DNA of 7,193 nt from Lachnoclostridium sp. UBA7482 (GCA_002479645.1 DLOO01000009.1:6640-13832); one strand, 5' to 3'. Positions 1 through 6,473 are shown, counted from the first letter of the stretch. Made by a program: numbers and translations. The notes: generated from the letters alone by a model not told the origin.

Positions 1-1
1 T

Positions 2-850
2 TCGACAAGACTGGCGGGCTTCGGCGCCTCGATGTCCCGGCTGGGCGGCGGTATCGGTACCCGAGGCCCCGGTGAGAAGAAACTTGAGGTGGATCGCCGT
101 TTGATTCGCAACCGCATCAGCCAGCTCCGAAACGAGCTTGCAGAGGTACAGACGAATCGAGAGGTTCTGCGTGCCAACCGTCAGCGGAGCGCGATTCCGG
201 TCATTGCCATTGTGGGCTATACCAATGCCGGAAAATCTACGCTTCTGAACCTTCTGACGGATGCCGGAGTCCTTTCACAGAACCAGCTTTTCGCGACGCT
301 CGACCCGACGACACGCAATTACAGGCTGGCAAGCGGACAGGAGATTTTATTTACCGACACGGTAGGCTTTATCCGCAAATTGCCGCATCATTTGGTGGAG
401 GCGTTTCAGTCGACCTTGGAGGAGGCGCGGTATGCCGATATCGTCCTTCATGTGGTCGATTCCGCAAGCGAAACCGCCGATGTGCAGATGGATGTTGTAT
501 ACAGCACGTTGGAGCGCCTGAAGGTGGGGGACAAGCCAGTCATTACGGCATTGAACAAGCAGGATAAGGAAGGCGCACAGGCACTGAAGGATCTGCGGGC
601 CGAAAAGACCGTGAAAATCAGTGCAAAGACCGGACAGGGAATTCCGGATTTGTTAAATGCAGTTGAGGATATTCTGAAGCAGCAGAAGGTGTTTCTTGAG
701 AAAGTATTTTCCTATCAGGATGCAGGGCAGATTTCTCTGGTTCGCAAGGTGGGACAGCTGATTACAGAGGAGTACCGGGAGGACGGAATCCTCGTACAGG
801 CATATCTGCCGAGGGAATATGCCGGGCGGTTTATCAAGACAGAAGAATAG
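2..850 (+). CDS. hflX: HflX, ribosome-associated GTPase (5' end missing)
   Basis: HflX is a GTPase of the TRAFAC/OBG-like group that binds the 50S subunit and, in well-studied bacteria, splits stalled or hibernating 70S ribosomes under stress. The frame is open from base 2, so the gene begins left of the window; 282 residues remain of a usual 400-430, so much of the N-terminal HflX domain is lost. What remains starts in the glycine-rich linker (SRLGGGIGTRGPGE, then LEVDRR) and a charged helical stretch. The GTPase motifs follow in order: G1 GYTNAGKST (215-241), G3 DTVGF (from 356), G4 NKQD (554-565) and G5 SAK (620-628), then the intact C-terminal domain. The ATG at 32 is internal and should not be taken as the start, because the conserved glycine-rich segment extends upstream of it. 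It is followed 10 bases later by thyA, suggesting co-transcription. Identification is firm. Confidence 0.95.
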   Translation, partial: STRLAGFGASMSRLGGGIGTRGPGEKKLEVDRRLIRNRISQLRNELAEVQTNREVLRANRQRSAIPVIAIVGYTNAGKSTLLNLLTDAGVLSQNQLFATLDPTTRNYRLASGQEILFTDTVGFIRKLPHHLVEAFQSTLEEARYADIVLHVVDSASETADVQMDVVYSTLERLKVGDKPVITALNKQDKEGAQALKDLRAEKTVKISAKTGQGIPDLLNAVEDILKQQKVFLEKVFSYQDAGQISLVRKVGQLITEEYREDGILVQAYLPREYAGRFIKTEE

Positions 851-855
851 GGAGG
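851..855 (+). promoter_or_regulatory. Ribosome binding site of thyA
   Basis: GGAGG lies directly after the hflX stop and 5 bases before the ATG at 861. It decides the thyA start: an in-frame ATG at 819 lies inside hflX, has no such site, and would add 14 residues that do not resemble any thymidylate synthase N-terminus. Confidence 0.85.
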
Positions 856-860
856 AACAA

Positions 861-1709
861 ATGAGTTACGCAGATCAGGTATTCATCAATATGTGCAGGG
901 ATGTGCTGGCAAACGGTACCAGTACCGAGGGCGAGAAGGTTCGTCCGCATTGGGAGGACGGCGCTGCCGCTTATACCATCAAGCGTTTCGGTGTGGTGAA
1001 CCGCTATGACCTCAGCAAAGAATTTCCGGCAATTACGCTTCGTAAGACGCCGATTAAGTCCTGCACGGACGAGCTGTTGTGGATATGGCAGAAGAAGTCT
1101 AACAATGTCAACGATTTCGACGGGCACATCTGGGACGCATGGGCAGACGAGAGCGGTTCCATCGGTAAGGCGTATGGGTACCAGATGGGGGTTAAGCACC
1201 GGTATCGCGAAGGACTGTTCGATCAGGTGGATCGTGTGATTTATGACCTTAAGAACAATCCGTACAGCCGGCGCATCATGACAAATATTTATGTGCATCA
1301 GGATTTGCATGAGATGCATTTGTACCCGTGCGCATACAGCATGACCTTTAACGTAACCAAGCCGAGAGACGGCGGCAGGCTGGTACTGAACTCGATTCTC
1401 AATCAGCGCTCCAATGATATTCTTGCGGCAAATGCGTGGAATGTCTGCCAGTATGCGGTACTTACGCATATGCTTGCACAGGTGTGCGGCATGCAGGTCG
1501 GCGAATTCGTCCATGTGATTGCGGACGCGCACATCTATGACCGCCATGTGCCGATGATTGAGGAGCTGATCTCCCGTCCGACATTTGACGCGCCGAAATT
1601 CTGGCTGAATCCGGAGATTAAGGATTTTTATCAGTTTACCAAGGACGACGTCCGTTTGGAGGATTATCAGTTCGGACCGCCGGTAGGACCGATTCCGGTA
1701 GCAGTCTAA
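861..1709 (+). CDS. thyA: Thymidylate synthase ThyA
   Basis: Converts dUMP and 5,10-methylenetetrahydrofolate to dTMP and dihydrofolate in the cytoplasm, the only de novo route to dTMP in cells lacking ThyX. The protein has 282 residues, close to the family norm. Visible landmarks are WIWQKKSNNVND (74-85), IWDAWADE (90-97), the phosphate-binding arginine pair RR (137-138), nucleophile Cys157 in YPCAYS, RSND (183-186), the dUMP-contacting Asn194, DAHIYDRH (222-229) and a C-terminal VAV. The PCAY (instead of PCH) and YDRH versions recall the Bacillus subtilis ThyA/phage phi3T branch more than E. coli ThyA. The usual G-x-PFN loop reads AANAWN here, with the asparagine kept. It sits between hflX (10-base gap) and folA (12-base gap), and its dihydrofolate product is the substrate of the next gene. 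All catalytic residues I can place are present, so it should be active. Confidence 0.96.
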   Translation: MSYADQVFINMCRDVLANGTSTEGEKVRPHWEDGAAAYTIKRFGVVNRYDLSKEFPAITLRKTPIKSCTDELLWIWQKKSNNVNDFDGHIWDAWADESGSIGKAYGYQMGVKHRYREGLFDQVDRVIYDLKNNPYSRRIMTNIYVHQDLHEMHLYPCAYSMTFNVTKPRDGGRLVLNSILNQRSNDILAANAWNVCQYAVLTHMLAQVCGMQVGEFVHVIADAHIYDRHVPMIEELISRPTFDAPKFWLNPEIKDFYQFTKDDVRLEDYQFGPPVGPIPVAV

Positions 1710-1721
1710 AGGAGGGCAGGT

Positions 1722-2210
1722 ATGAATTGTATCGTAGCCGTTGACAAAAACTGGGGCATCGGATTTCAGAACCGTCTGCTTGTGAGCATTCCCGCAGATA
1801 TGCGGTTCTTCCGGGATACCACAGTGAATAAAGTAGTGGTTATGGGCAGAAATACACTCGAAAGTTTTCCGGGTGGTAAGCCGCTTAAGAACCGTGTCAA
1901 TATTGTGGTAACACGCGATCCGTCCTACAGGGTTCCGGATGCGATTGTGGTACATAGCGTAGAGGAGGCAGCCGCGAAGGCCGCAGAGTACGACACCGGG
2001 GATGTGTACATTATCGGCGGAGCCAGCATTTACCGGCAGTTTTTGGAGTACTGTGATGTGGCATATGTCACTAAGGTAAATATGATCTATGAGGCGGACA
2101 CGTTCTTCCCGAATCTCGATGAGATGCCCGAATGGGAGTGCACCGAGATGTCCGAGGAACAGACGTATTATGATATCGAGTATTTTTTTGCAAAATATGA
2201 AAGGAAGTGA
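1722..2210 (+). CDS. folA: Dihydrofolate reductase
   Basis: Reduces dihydrofolate to tetrahydrofolate with NADPH, recycling the cofactor oxidised by the ThyA encoded just upstream; it is the target of trimethoprim. The 162 residues match the usual bacterial length. Motifs: N-terminal strand IVAVDKNWGIG (4-14), catalytic acid Asp26 in IPAD, VVMGRNTLESFP (39-50), Arg58 in KNRVNIV (glutamate-tail arginine), IIGGASIY (97-104) for NADPH binding, AYVTKV (114-119) and ADTFFP (125-130). The residue at the E. coli Trp22 position is Val21 (LLVSIPAD), a departure from the usual LPW; I recall this form from Lachnospiraceae relatives, so it is probably a lineage trait. GGAGG at 1711-1715, 6 bases before the ATG, supports the start. 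The stop overlaps the ribosome binding region of the following ABC gene, so the two are probably translated from one message. Confidence 0.95.
   Translation: MNCIVAVDKNWGIGFQNRLLVSIPADMRFFRDTTVNKVVVMGRNTLESFPGGKPLKNRVNIVVTRDPSYRVPDAIVVHSVEEAAAKAAEYDTGDVYIIGGASIYRQFLEYCDVAYVTKVNMIYEADTFFPNLDEMPEWECTEMSEEQTYYDIEYFFAKYERK
2202..2207 (+). promoter_or_regulatory. Ribosome binding site of the ABC ATPase gene
   Basis: AGGAAG at the very end of folA, 7 bases before the ATG at 2215. It fixes the start of the ABC gene. An upstream in-frame ATG at 2089 lies deep inside folA and would add 42 arginine- and serine-rich residues that are simply folA read in another frame. Confidence 0.7.
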
Positions 2211-2214
2211 AAAA

Positions 2215-2949
2215 ATGGCATTACTGACATTAAAGGACATCGGTAAGATTTATGTCTCCGAAGGCAATGTAGCCGTCGGTATTCGTGGGGTAAATCTTTC
2301 CTTTGACCGGGGCGAATTTGTTGCTGTTACCGGTAAATCCGGTTCCGGTAAATCAACCCTCCTAAATGTCCTGAGCGGTATGGACAGTTATGAAGAGGGC
2401 GAGATGTTTGTAGAGGGTGAGCCGACGTCTCATTACATGCAGGAGGATTGGGAGGAATACCGACAAAAATACATCTCCTTCATTTTCCAGGATTATAACA
2501 TTATCGAAAGCTTTACTGTTCTGCAAAATGTGGAACTGGCGTTAATGCATATTGAGGACCCGAAGGAGCGCAGAGAACGTGCACTGGAGCTCCTTCGGCG
2601 CGTAGGCCTGTCGGGACACCTTCATCATAAGGGCAGCAAGCTGTCCGGCGGACAGAAGCAGCGGATCAGTATTGCCCGGGTATTCTTGAAGAACCCGCCG
2701 ATTATGATTTTAGACGAAGCAACCTCGGCGCTGGATAACGAGAGCGAATATGTCGTTGCCAAAGCGCTGCAGGCGTTAAGCGTCGGCAGAACGAGCATTA
2801 CGATTGCGCATCGTCTCAGTACGATTCAAAATGCGGACCGTATCCTGGTACTGCGGGAGGACGGAATCTGCGAAGAGGGAACCCATAAGAGCCTGATGGA
2901 GAAGAAGGGTCTGTATTACGAATATTACACAATGTCAGAACGCGTATAA
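2215..2949 (+). CDS. Stand-alone ABC ATPase, apparent LolD-type/exporter-type chimera
   Basis: A 244-residue ABC ATPase with no membrane segment, so it would have to work with a separate permease, yet none is encoded nearby. All nucleotide-binding motifs are present: Walker A GKSGSGKST (40-48), Q-loop Gln92 in FIFQDYN, signature LSGGQKQR (143-150), Walker B IMILDE (163-168), D-loop SALD (171-174) and switch His199 in AHRLST. The two halves point to different subfamilies. Residues 1-142 (FVAVTGKSGSGKST, LLNVLSGMD, SFIFQDYN) resemble LolD/MacB/FtsE-type ATPases, in which Walker B normally continues DEPTGNLD. From the signature onward (ISIARVFLKNPP, DEATSALDNESE, IAHRLSTIQNADRI, EEGTH, GLYYEYY) it matches the end of MsbA/LmrA-type exporters, which normally carry their own membrane domain. 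The frame is intact and the length is normal for a LolD-type ATPase. Substrate and partner cannot be named. ATPase identity is certain; the chimera reading is my inference. Confidence 0.9.
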   Translation: MALLTLKDIGKIYVSEGNVAVGIRGVNLSFDRGEFVAVTGKSGSGKSTLLNVLSGMDSYEEGEMFVEGEPTSHYMQEDWEEYRQKYISFIFQDYNIIESFTVLQNVELALMHIEDPKERRERALELLRRVGLSGHLHHKGSKLSGGQKQRISIARVFLKNPPIMILDEATSALDNESEYVVAKALQALSVGRTSITIAHRLSTIQNADRILVLREDGICEEGTHKSLMEKKGLYYEYYTMSERV

Positions 2950-2960
2950 GGAGGTTTACG

Positions 2961-5216
2961 ATGGGAATTACAACAGGAACAACAACGGTTTCGATTTCTC
3001 ACGGCTGGTACGGAAAGCCGGTGGAGGCAGAGGAGAAGCTGCGGATTTTCCGTCTGGACAACGATGAGATTACCTATGCCATGGCAGTAACCGAGGAGGG
3101 ATATTTGCTTCATGCATATTACGGGGCACGCTGCGGAGAGGATGATCTTTCTTACCTTCTGCGGGTTCAGGAGTCCCCGTTTACGCCTCGAATCTTAAAG
3201 AGAGAGCAGGCGTCCTTCATGGACGGGCGAGCATTTGAGTACCCTTGTCACGGAATCGGCGATTACCGTGAATCCTGTTTTATGATTATGGATGAGGACG
3301 GTATGTCCGCATGTGACCTGCGCTACAGGAGTCATCATATTGCAGCCGGTAAGCCTGCGCTTCGCCAGAAGGGGGTGAGCTGCATTCCGGCAACCTTTGC
3401 CGGGGAGGACGAGGCTGATACGCTGGTGATTGTAATGGAGGATGCGCATGCCGGTCTTACGGTGGAACTGAGCTACACCATCTTTAAGAATCTCAATGTG
3501 ATTACCCGTTCGGCAAAGGTGGTAAATCACGGCGAGGCAGATGTAAGACTTTCGAGAGTTCTTTCAGCCTGCGTGGATTTTGAAGATTGTGATTACGATA
3601 TGATTACCTTAAACGGCAGTTGGGCGAGGGAGCGTATTATGGAGCGTGCGCCGCTGCATCACGGCAAGCAGTCCGTAGACAGCGCCCGCGGCGAATCCTC
3701 GCACCAGAGCAACCCGTTCGTTGCACTGGTATCGCACAAAGCAGACGAGGAAACCGGCGAAGCATACGGATTTAACTTCGTATACAGCGGCAATTTCTTC
3801 GCACAGGCAGAGGTAACACAGCACAAGCATACCCGTTTTGTGATGGGTATCAATCCTTACGATTTTTCCTGGCTTCTTCGCACGGAGGAGGAATTTGCCG
3901 CGCCGGAAGTGGTTATGGTTTACTCAAACGAAGGTCTTGGCAAGATGTCCCGTACCTTCCATGACCTGTACCGCAATCACCTGATTCGCGGCCAGTGGAA
4001 GGACAAGAAGCGTCCGGTTCTGATCAATAACTGGGAGGCTACGTATTTTCAGTTTGATACCGATAAACTGATTTCCATTGCAAAGCAGGCTTCCGAGCTT
4101 GGTATCGAGATGCTTGTTATGGATGACGGCTGGTTCGGTCATCGCGATTCCGACAATTCTTCCCTCGGCGACTGGTTTGTTTATGAGGAGAAGTTAAAGG
4201 GCGGACTTCCGAACCTTGTCAGTGAAGTGAATAAACTCGGTATGAAATTCGGTATTTGGTTTGAACCGGAGATGGTTTCCCCGGACAGTAAACTCTATGA
4301 GGAGCATCCCGAGTGGGCAATTCAGATTATCGGACGCGACCTGACACAGAGTCGCGAACAGTATGTCTTGGACTATTCCAATGCGGAGGTACGTGATTAT
4401 GTATACGGTATGATGCGTAAGATTCTGGATGCCTCCAATATCGAATATATCAAGTGGGATATGAACCGCCAGCTTACCGAGGTTGGCTCGACCTTTCTTC
4501 CGGGAAAGCGCCAGAGAGAGCTGTGGCATCGCTATGTGCTCGGCGTATATGATTTGATGAACCGTCTGACTACGGATTATCCTTATATACTGCTTGAGAA
4601 CTGTTCCGGCGGCGGGGCGAGATTTGACCCTGCCATGCTGTATTTCTCTCCGCAGATCTGGACCTCCGACGATACGGATGCGATTGAGCGTCTGAAGATT
4701 CAGTACGGCACCAGTCTTTGCTATCCGGCGTCGGCCATGGGCGCGCACGTATCGGATTGCCCGAACCACACGGTAGGAAGAACGACGCCGTTTGCCACAA
4801 GAGGAGACGTTGCACTGGTTGGTACCTTTGGTTATGAACTGGATGTAACGAAGATTCCGCAGGCAGACCGCGAAGCAATTCCGGGACAGATTGCGAAATT
4901 CCATCGTTTCAATCCGTTGGTTCGTACCGGTGACCAGTATCGTATCGGCAACCTCTATGCGGACAGCAGCTTTGACGCATGGATGTTTGTTGCAAAGGAC
5001 AAATCCGAAGCGCTCTTTACCTTTGTACAGGTACTCGCCCGGCCGAATTATCCAAGCCGCAGCATCAAGCTGAAAGGCCTTGATCCGAAGAAGACTTATG
5101 AAATCGAGGAGACCGGTCAGAGGGTCAGCGGCCGAACCCTGATGAATGCCGGCATTCTCGTAGGTACTTACGGCGATTTCACCAGCAAAACCTTATATTT
5201 GAAGGCAGTGGAGTAG
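2961..5216 (+). CDS. Alpha-galactosidase, glycoside hydrolase family 36
   Basis: Hydrolyses terminal alpha-1,6-galactosyl units from melibiose, raffinose, stachyose and similar oligosaccharides with retention of configuration. The 751-residue length fits GH36 enzymes of the Lactobacillus MelA/Geobacillus AgaN type. By family architecture, an N-terminal beta-sandwich (about 1-340) precedes a (beta/alpha)8 barrel (about 345-650) and a small C-terminal beta domain. Visible motifs are NNWEATYF (356-363), VMDDGWFGHR (386-395), FGIWFEPEMV (430-439), YIKWDMNR (496-503) with nucleophile Asp500 (codon 4458-4460), ENCSGGGARFD (546-556), and WTSDDTDA (567-574) with acid/base Asp570 (codon 4668-4670). 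The 70-residue spacing agrees with characterised GH36 enzymes. There is no signal peptide, so it acts in the cytoplasm on imported sugars. GGAGG at 2950-2954 supports the start. No transporter, regulator or other sugar gene adjoins it, unusual for this family. Activity is near certain; the exact natural substrate is not. Confidence 0.96.
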   Translation: MGITTGTTTVSISHGWYGKPVEAEEKLRIFRLDNDEITYAMAVTEEGYLLHAYYGARCGEDDLSYLLRVQESPFTPRILKREQASFMDGRAFEYPCHGIGDYRESCFMIMDEDGMSACDLRYRSHHIAAGKPALRQKGVSCIPATFAGEDEADTLVIVMEDAHAGLTVELSYTIFKNLNVITRSAKVVNHGEADVRLSRVLSACVDFEDCDYDMITLNGSWARERIMERAPLHHGKQSVDSARGESSHQSNPFVALVSHKADEETGEAYGFNFVYSGNFFAQAEVTQHKHTRFVMGINPYDFSWLLRTEEEFAAPEVVMVYSNEGLGKMSRTFHDLYRNHLIRGQWKDKKRPVLINNWEATYFQFDTDKLISIAKQASELGIEMLVMDDGWFGHRDSDNSSLGDWFVYEEKLKGGLPNLVSEVNKLGMKFGIWFEPEMVSPDSKLYEEHPEWAIQIIGRDLTQSREQYVLDYSNAEVRDYVYGMMRKILDASNIEYIKWDMNRQLTEVGSTFLPGKRQRELWHRYVLGVYDLMNRLTTDYPYILLENCSGGGARFDPAMLYFSPQIWTSDDTDAIERLKIQYGTSLCYPASAMGAHVSDCPNHTVGRTTPFATRGDVALVGTFGYELDVTKIPQADREAIPGQIAKFHRFNPLVRTGDQYRIGNLYADSSFDAWMFVAKDKSEALFTFVQVLARPNYPSRSIKLKGLDPKKTYEIEETGQRVSGRTLMNAGILVGTYGDFTSKTLYLKAVE

Positions 5217-5220
5217 AAAA

Positions 5221-5946
5221 ATGGAACCAATCAAGCCTTATAAAAAAGATTTTGATTATTCTTATGCGCTGGGGGCATTTCCGACGATGGAGCTTTTGAA
5301 CAAATGCCCGGAGGAGGCTCTTTGTGTGTATGTGCACTCGAGCTTTACCGAAGCCGAGATGATACAGGCAAAATGCAGGGAGCTGTCTGTTCCGGTACTG
5401 TCCGGCGACAAGGTGATTGCAAGAGTCAGCGACAAGGAGAATGTTTTTGCTGTCGGAGTATTTCGCAAATACGAGCGGAAGCTTCAGGCGGACAAACCGC
5501 ATCTGATGCTTGTCAATCCGAGCAATATGGGGAACCTGGGAACGATTCTCAGAACCTGTCTTGCGATGGGAATCCACGATATAGCGATTATTCGTCCGGG
5601 TGTGGATGTATTTCACCCGAAGGCCGTACGTGCTTCGATGGGAGCGCTGTTTTCACTTCGGGTACAGTATTTTGCATCCTACGCGGAGTATGCGGGGGCA
5701 TATCTGGGCGGCGGGAGTGAGCGTCAGGTATTTTCTTTTATGCTGACCGGAAAGAAGCAGCTGACGGTATCCGAGTGCCCGAAGCCGGAGCTGTATACGC
5801 TGATTTTCGGCAACGAGGCAACGGGACTTCCCGAGGAGTATGCCGAATACGGCGAGAGCCTTTTGATTCCGCAGTCGCCCGAGGTGGATTCGCTGAATCT
5901 GACCATCGCGGTGGGAATCGGGACGTATTTGTTCTCTCAGCGGTAA
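5221..5946 (+). CDS. TrmH-family (SpoU) RNA methyltransferase
   Basis: A SPOUT-superfamily S-adenosylmethionine-dependent methyltransferase, expected to 2'-O-methylate a ribose in rRNA or tRNA. The 241-residue protein has an N-terminal substrate-recognition part (about 1-90, resembling the SpoU substrate-binding region) and a C-terminal knotted catalytic domain. SpoU motif 1 is NPSNMGNLGTILRT (99-112, with Asn102 and catalytic-type Arg111), motif 2 is IFGNEATGL (195-203) and motif 3 is IPQSPEVDSLNLTIA (216-230, with Ser224 and Asn226), all in order. Target nucleotide and subfamily (TrmH, RlmB or TsnR-like) cannot be set from the sequence alone. Its ribosome binding site, GGAG at 5210-5213, overlaps the end of the galactosidase gene and the intergenic gap is 4 bases, so it is likely translated from the same message. 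It is the last gene before a new promoter. Confidence 0.92.
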   Translation: MEPIKPYKKDFDYSYALGAFPTMELLNKCPEEALCVYVHSSFTEAEMIQAKCRELSVPVLSGDKVIARVSDKENVFAVGVFRKYERKLQADKPHLMLVNPSNMGNLGTILRTCLAMGIHDIAIIRPGVDVFHPKAVRASMGALFSLRVQYFASYAEYAGAYLGGGSERQVFSFMLTGKKQLTVSECPKPELYTLIFGNEATGLPEEYAEYGESLLIPQSPEVDSLNLTIAVGIGTYLFSQR

Positions 5947-5995
5947 AAATCTTTGCAAAATGCATGTTCTAAATGAATTTTCTTTGAAAAAGCCC

Positions 5996-6024
5996 TTGAC
6001 TTTCCTGTAGTTTTTTCGTATACT
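5996..6024 (+). promoter_or_regulatory. Sigma-A-type promoter of ylxM-ffh
   Basis: The -35 box TTGACT (5996-6001) and -10 box TATACT (6019-6024) are separated by exactly 17 bases, a near-consensus housekeeping promoter in the only sizeable gap of the window. Initiation would fall near 6031, giving a leader of about 35 bases before ylxM. A short inverted repeat, CTTGAC (5995-6000) and GTCAAG (6034-6039), has one arm on the -35 box and the other at the expected start region; it could be an operator but six bases is within chance. Confidence 0.85.
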
Positions 6025-6054
6025 GACCGAGGTGTCAAGAAAAATACTTTACAC

Positions 6055-6060
6055 AGAGGG
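6055..6060 (+). promoter_or_regulatory. Ribosome binding site of ylxM
   Basis: AGAGGG lies 5 bases before the ATG at 6066 and downstream of the promoter. It favours this start over an internal ATG at 6141, where the most conserved part of the family begins but which has no recognisable site. Confidence 0.6.
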
Positions 6061-6065
6061 CAGAT

Positions 6066-6473
6066 ATGAGCGCGGGGAACCATTACAGTTCAAAGAAATC
6101 CGATACGGAAGAATGGCTGCAGGAAGTTGTAGCGCTGAGTATGTATTATGATTTTTACGGCGAGCTGTTAAATGAGCGCCACCGTCAGATTTTTGAAGAT
6201 TATATACTGAATGACTACTCCCTTTCGGAGATTTCCGAGGAGAGCGGCCTGAGCCGCCAGGGAGTGTACGATATTGTAAAACGCTGCAGCGCCAGACTTC
6301 ATCAATATGAGGAAAAGCTGCAGTTGGTGGGAAGATTTCAGAAGACGAAGGAGCAGGTTACGCAGATCAATGAAACCGCGCTGCTTCTTTTGGAATCGGA
6401 CATCTCCGAGCCGGTGAGAGCCGCGGCAGAGCGGATTTTACGGGCTTCGGAGCAGGTAATGAAGGAGTTGTAA
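6066..6473 (+). CDS. ylxM: YlxM-family helix-turn-helix protein, SRP-associated
   Basis: A 135-residue protein of the YlxM/p13 family, found in Bacillota just upstream of ffh and reported in streptococci to bind signal recognition particle components and modulate SRP activity. The conserved core is ALSMYYDFYGELLNERHRQIF (from residue 23), followed by a sigma-70 region 4-like helix-turn-helix, SLSEISEESGLSRQGVYDIVKR (52-73). A charged helical tail (about 76-135) of probable coiled-coil character ends the protein. The first ~22 residues (NHYSSKKSDTEEWLQE) come before the usual family start and look like a lineage-specific extension; the ribosome binding site supports including them. It is the first gene after its own promoter, and its stop is 6 bases before ffh. 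The helix-turn-helix suggests nucleic-acid binding, but in this family that may be SRP RNA rather than a promoter. Family assignment is confident from sequence and position. Confidence 0.9.
   Translation: MSAGNHYSSKKSDTEEWLQEVVALSMYYDFYGELLNERHRQIFEDYILNDYSLSEISEESGLSRQGVYDIVKRCSARLHQYEEKLQLVGRFQKTKEQVTQINETALLLLESDISEPVRAAAERILRASEQVMKEL
6464..6467 (+). promoter_or_regulatory. Probable ribosome binding site of ffh, unusually distant
   Basis: GGAG (within AAGGAG) in the last codons of ylxM is the only purine-rich site ahead of the ffh ATG at 6480. The spacing of 12 bases is longer than the 5-9 seen for the other genes here, which would fit ffh translation being coupled to ribosomes finishing ylxM. 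Confidence 0.45.

Noticed and set aside
819..860. Upstream ATG at 819 as the thyA start
   Set aside because: It lies inside hflX, lacks a ribosome binding site and adds residues foreign to ThyA; the ATG at 861 follows GGAGG at the right distance.
914..927. Perfect inverted repeat CGGTAC-CA-GTACCG early in thyA
   Set aside because: It is a short repeat fully explained by the codons for Gly-Thr-Ser-Thr; the possible hairpin has only about five pairs, and there is no second copy or regulatory context.
2089..2214. Upstream ATG at 2089 as the ABC ATPase start
   Set aside because: The extra 42 residues are folA read in another frame; the ATG at 2215 begins a normal ATPase N-terminus after AGGAAG.
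834..2240. A 468-codon open frame on the minus strand opposite thyA and folA
   Set aside because: It mirrors two certain genes, has a His/Arg/Cys/Ile-heavy composition typical of antisense shadows, shows no recognisable domain, and has no evident ribosome binding site.
2332..2355. Near-direct repeat GGTAAATC...GGTAAATC in the ABC gene
   Set aside because: It simply encodes the repeated GKS of the Walker A motif GKSGSGKS.
4194..4904. Minus-strand open frames opposite the galactosidase catalytic domain
   Set aside because: They lie wholly within a well-supported GH36 gene and have shadow-like composition, with no domain or start signal.
5304..5720. A 138-codon plus-strand frame inside the methyltransferase gene
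   Set aside because: It overlaps a gene with all three SpoU motifs in the other frame, and its Gly/Cys/Ser-rich product resembles no known family.
5947..5995. Possible terminator after the methyltransferase gene
   Set aside because: The stretch is A/T-rich with no GC-rich stem followed by a T-run, so an intrinsic terminator cannot be supported.
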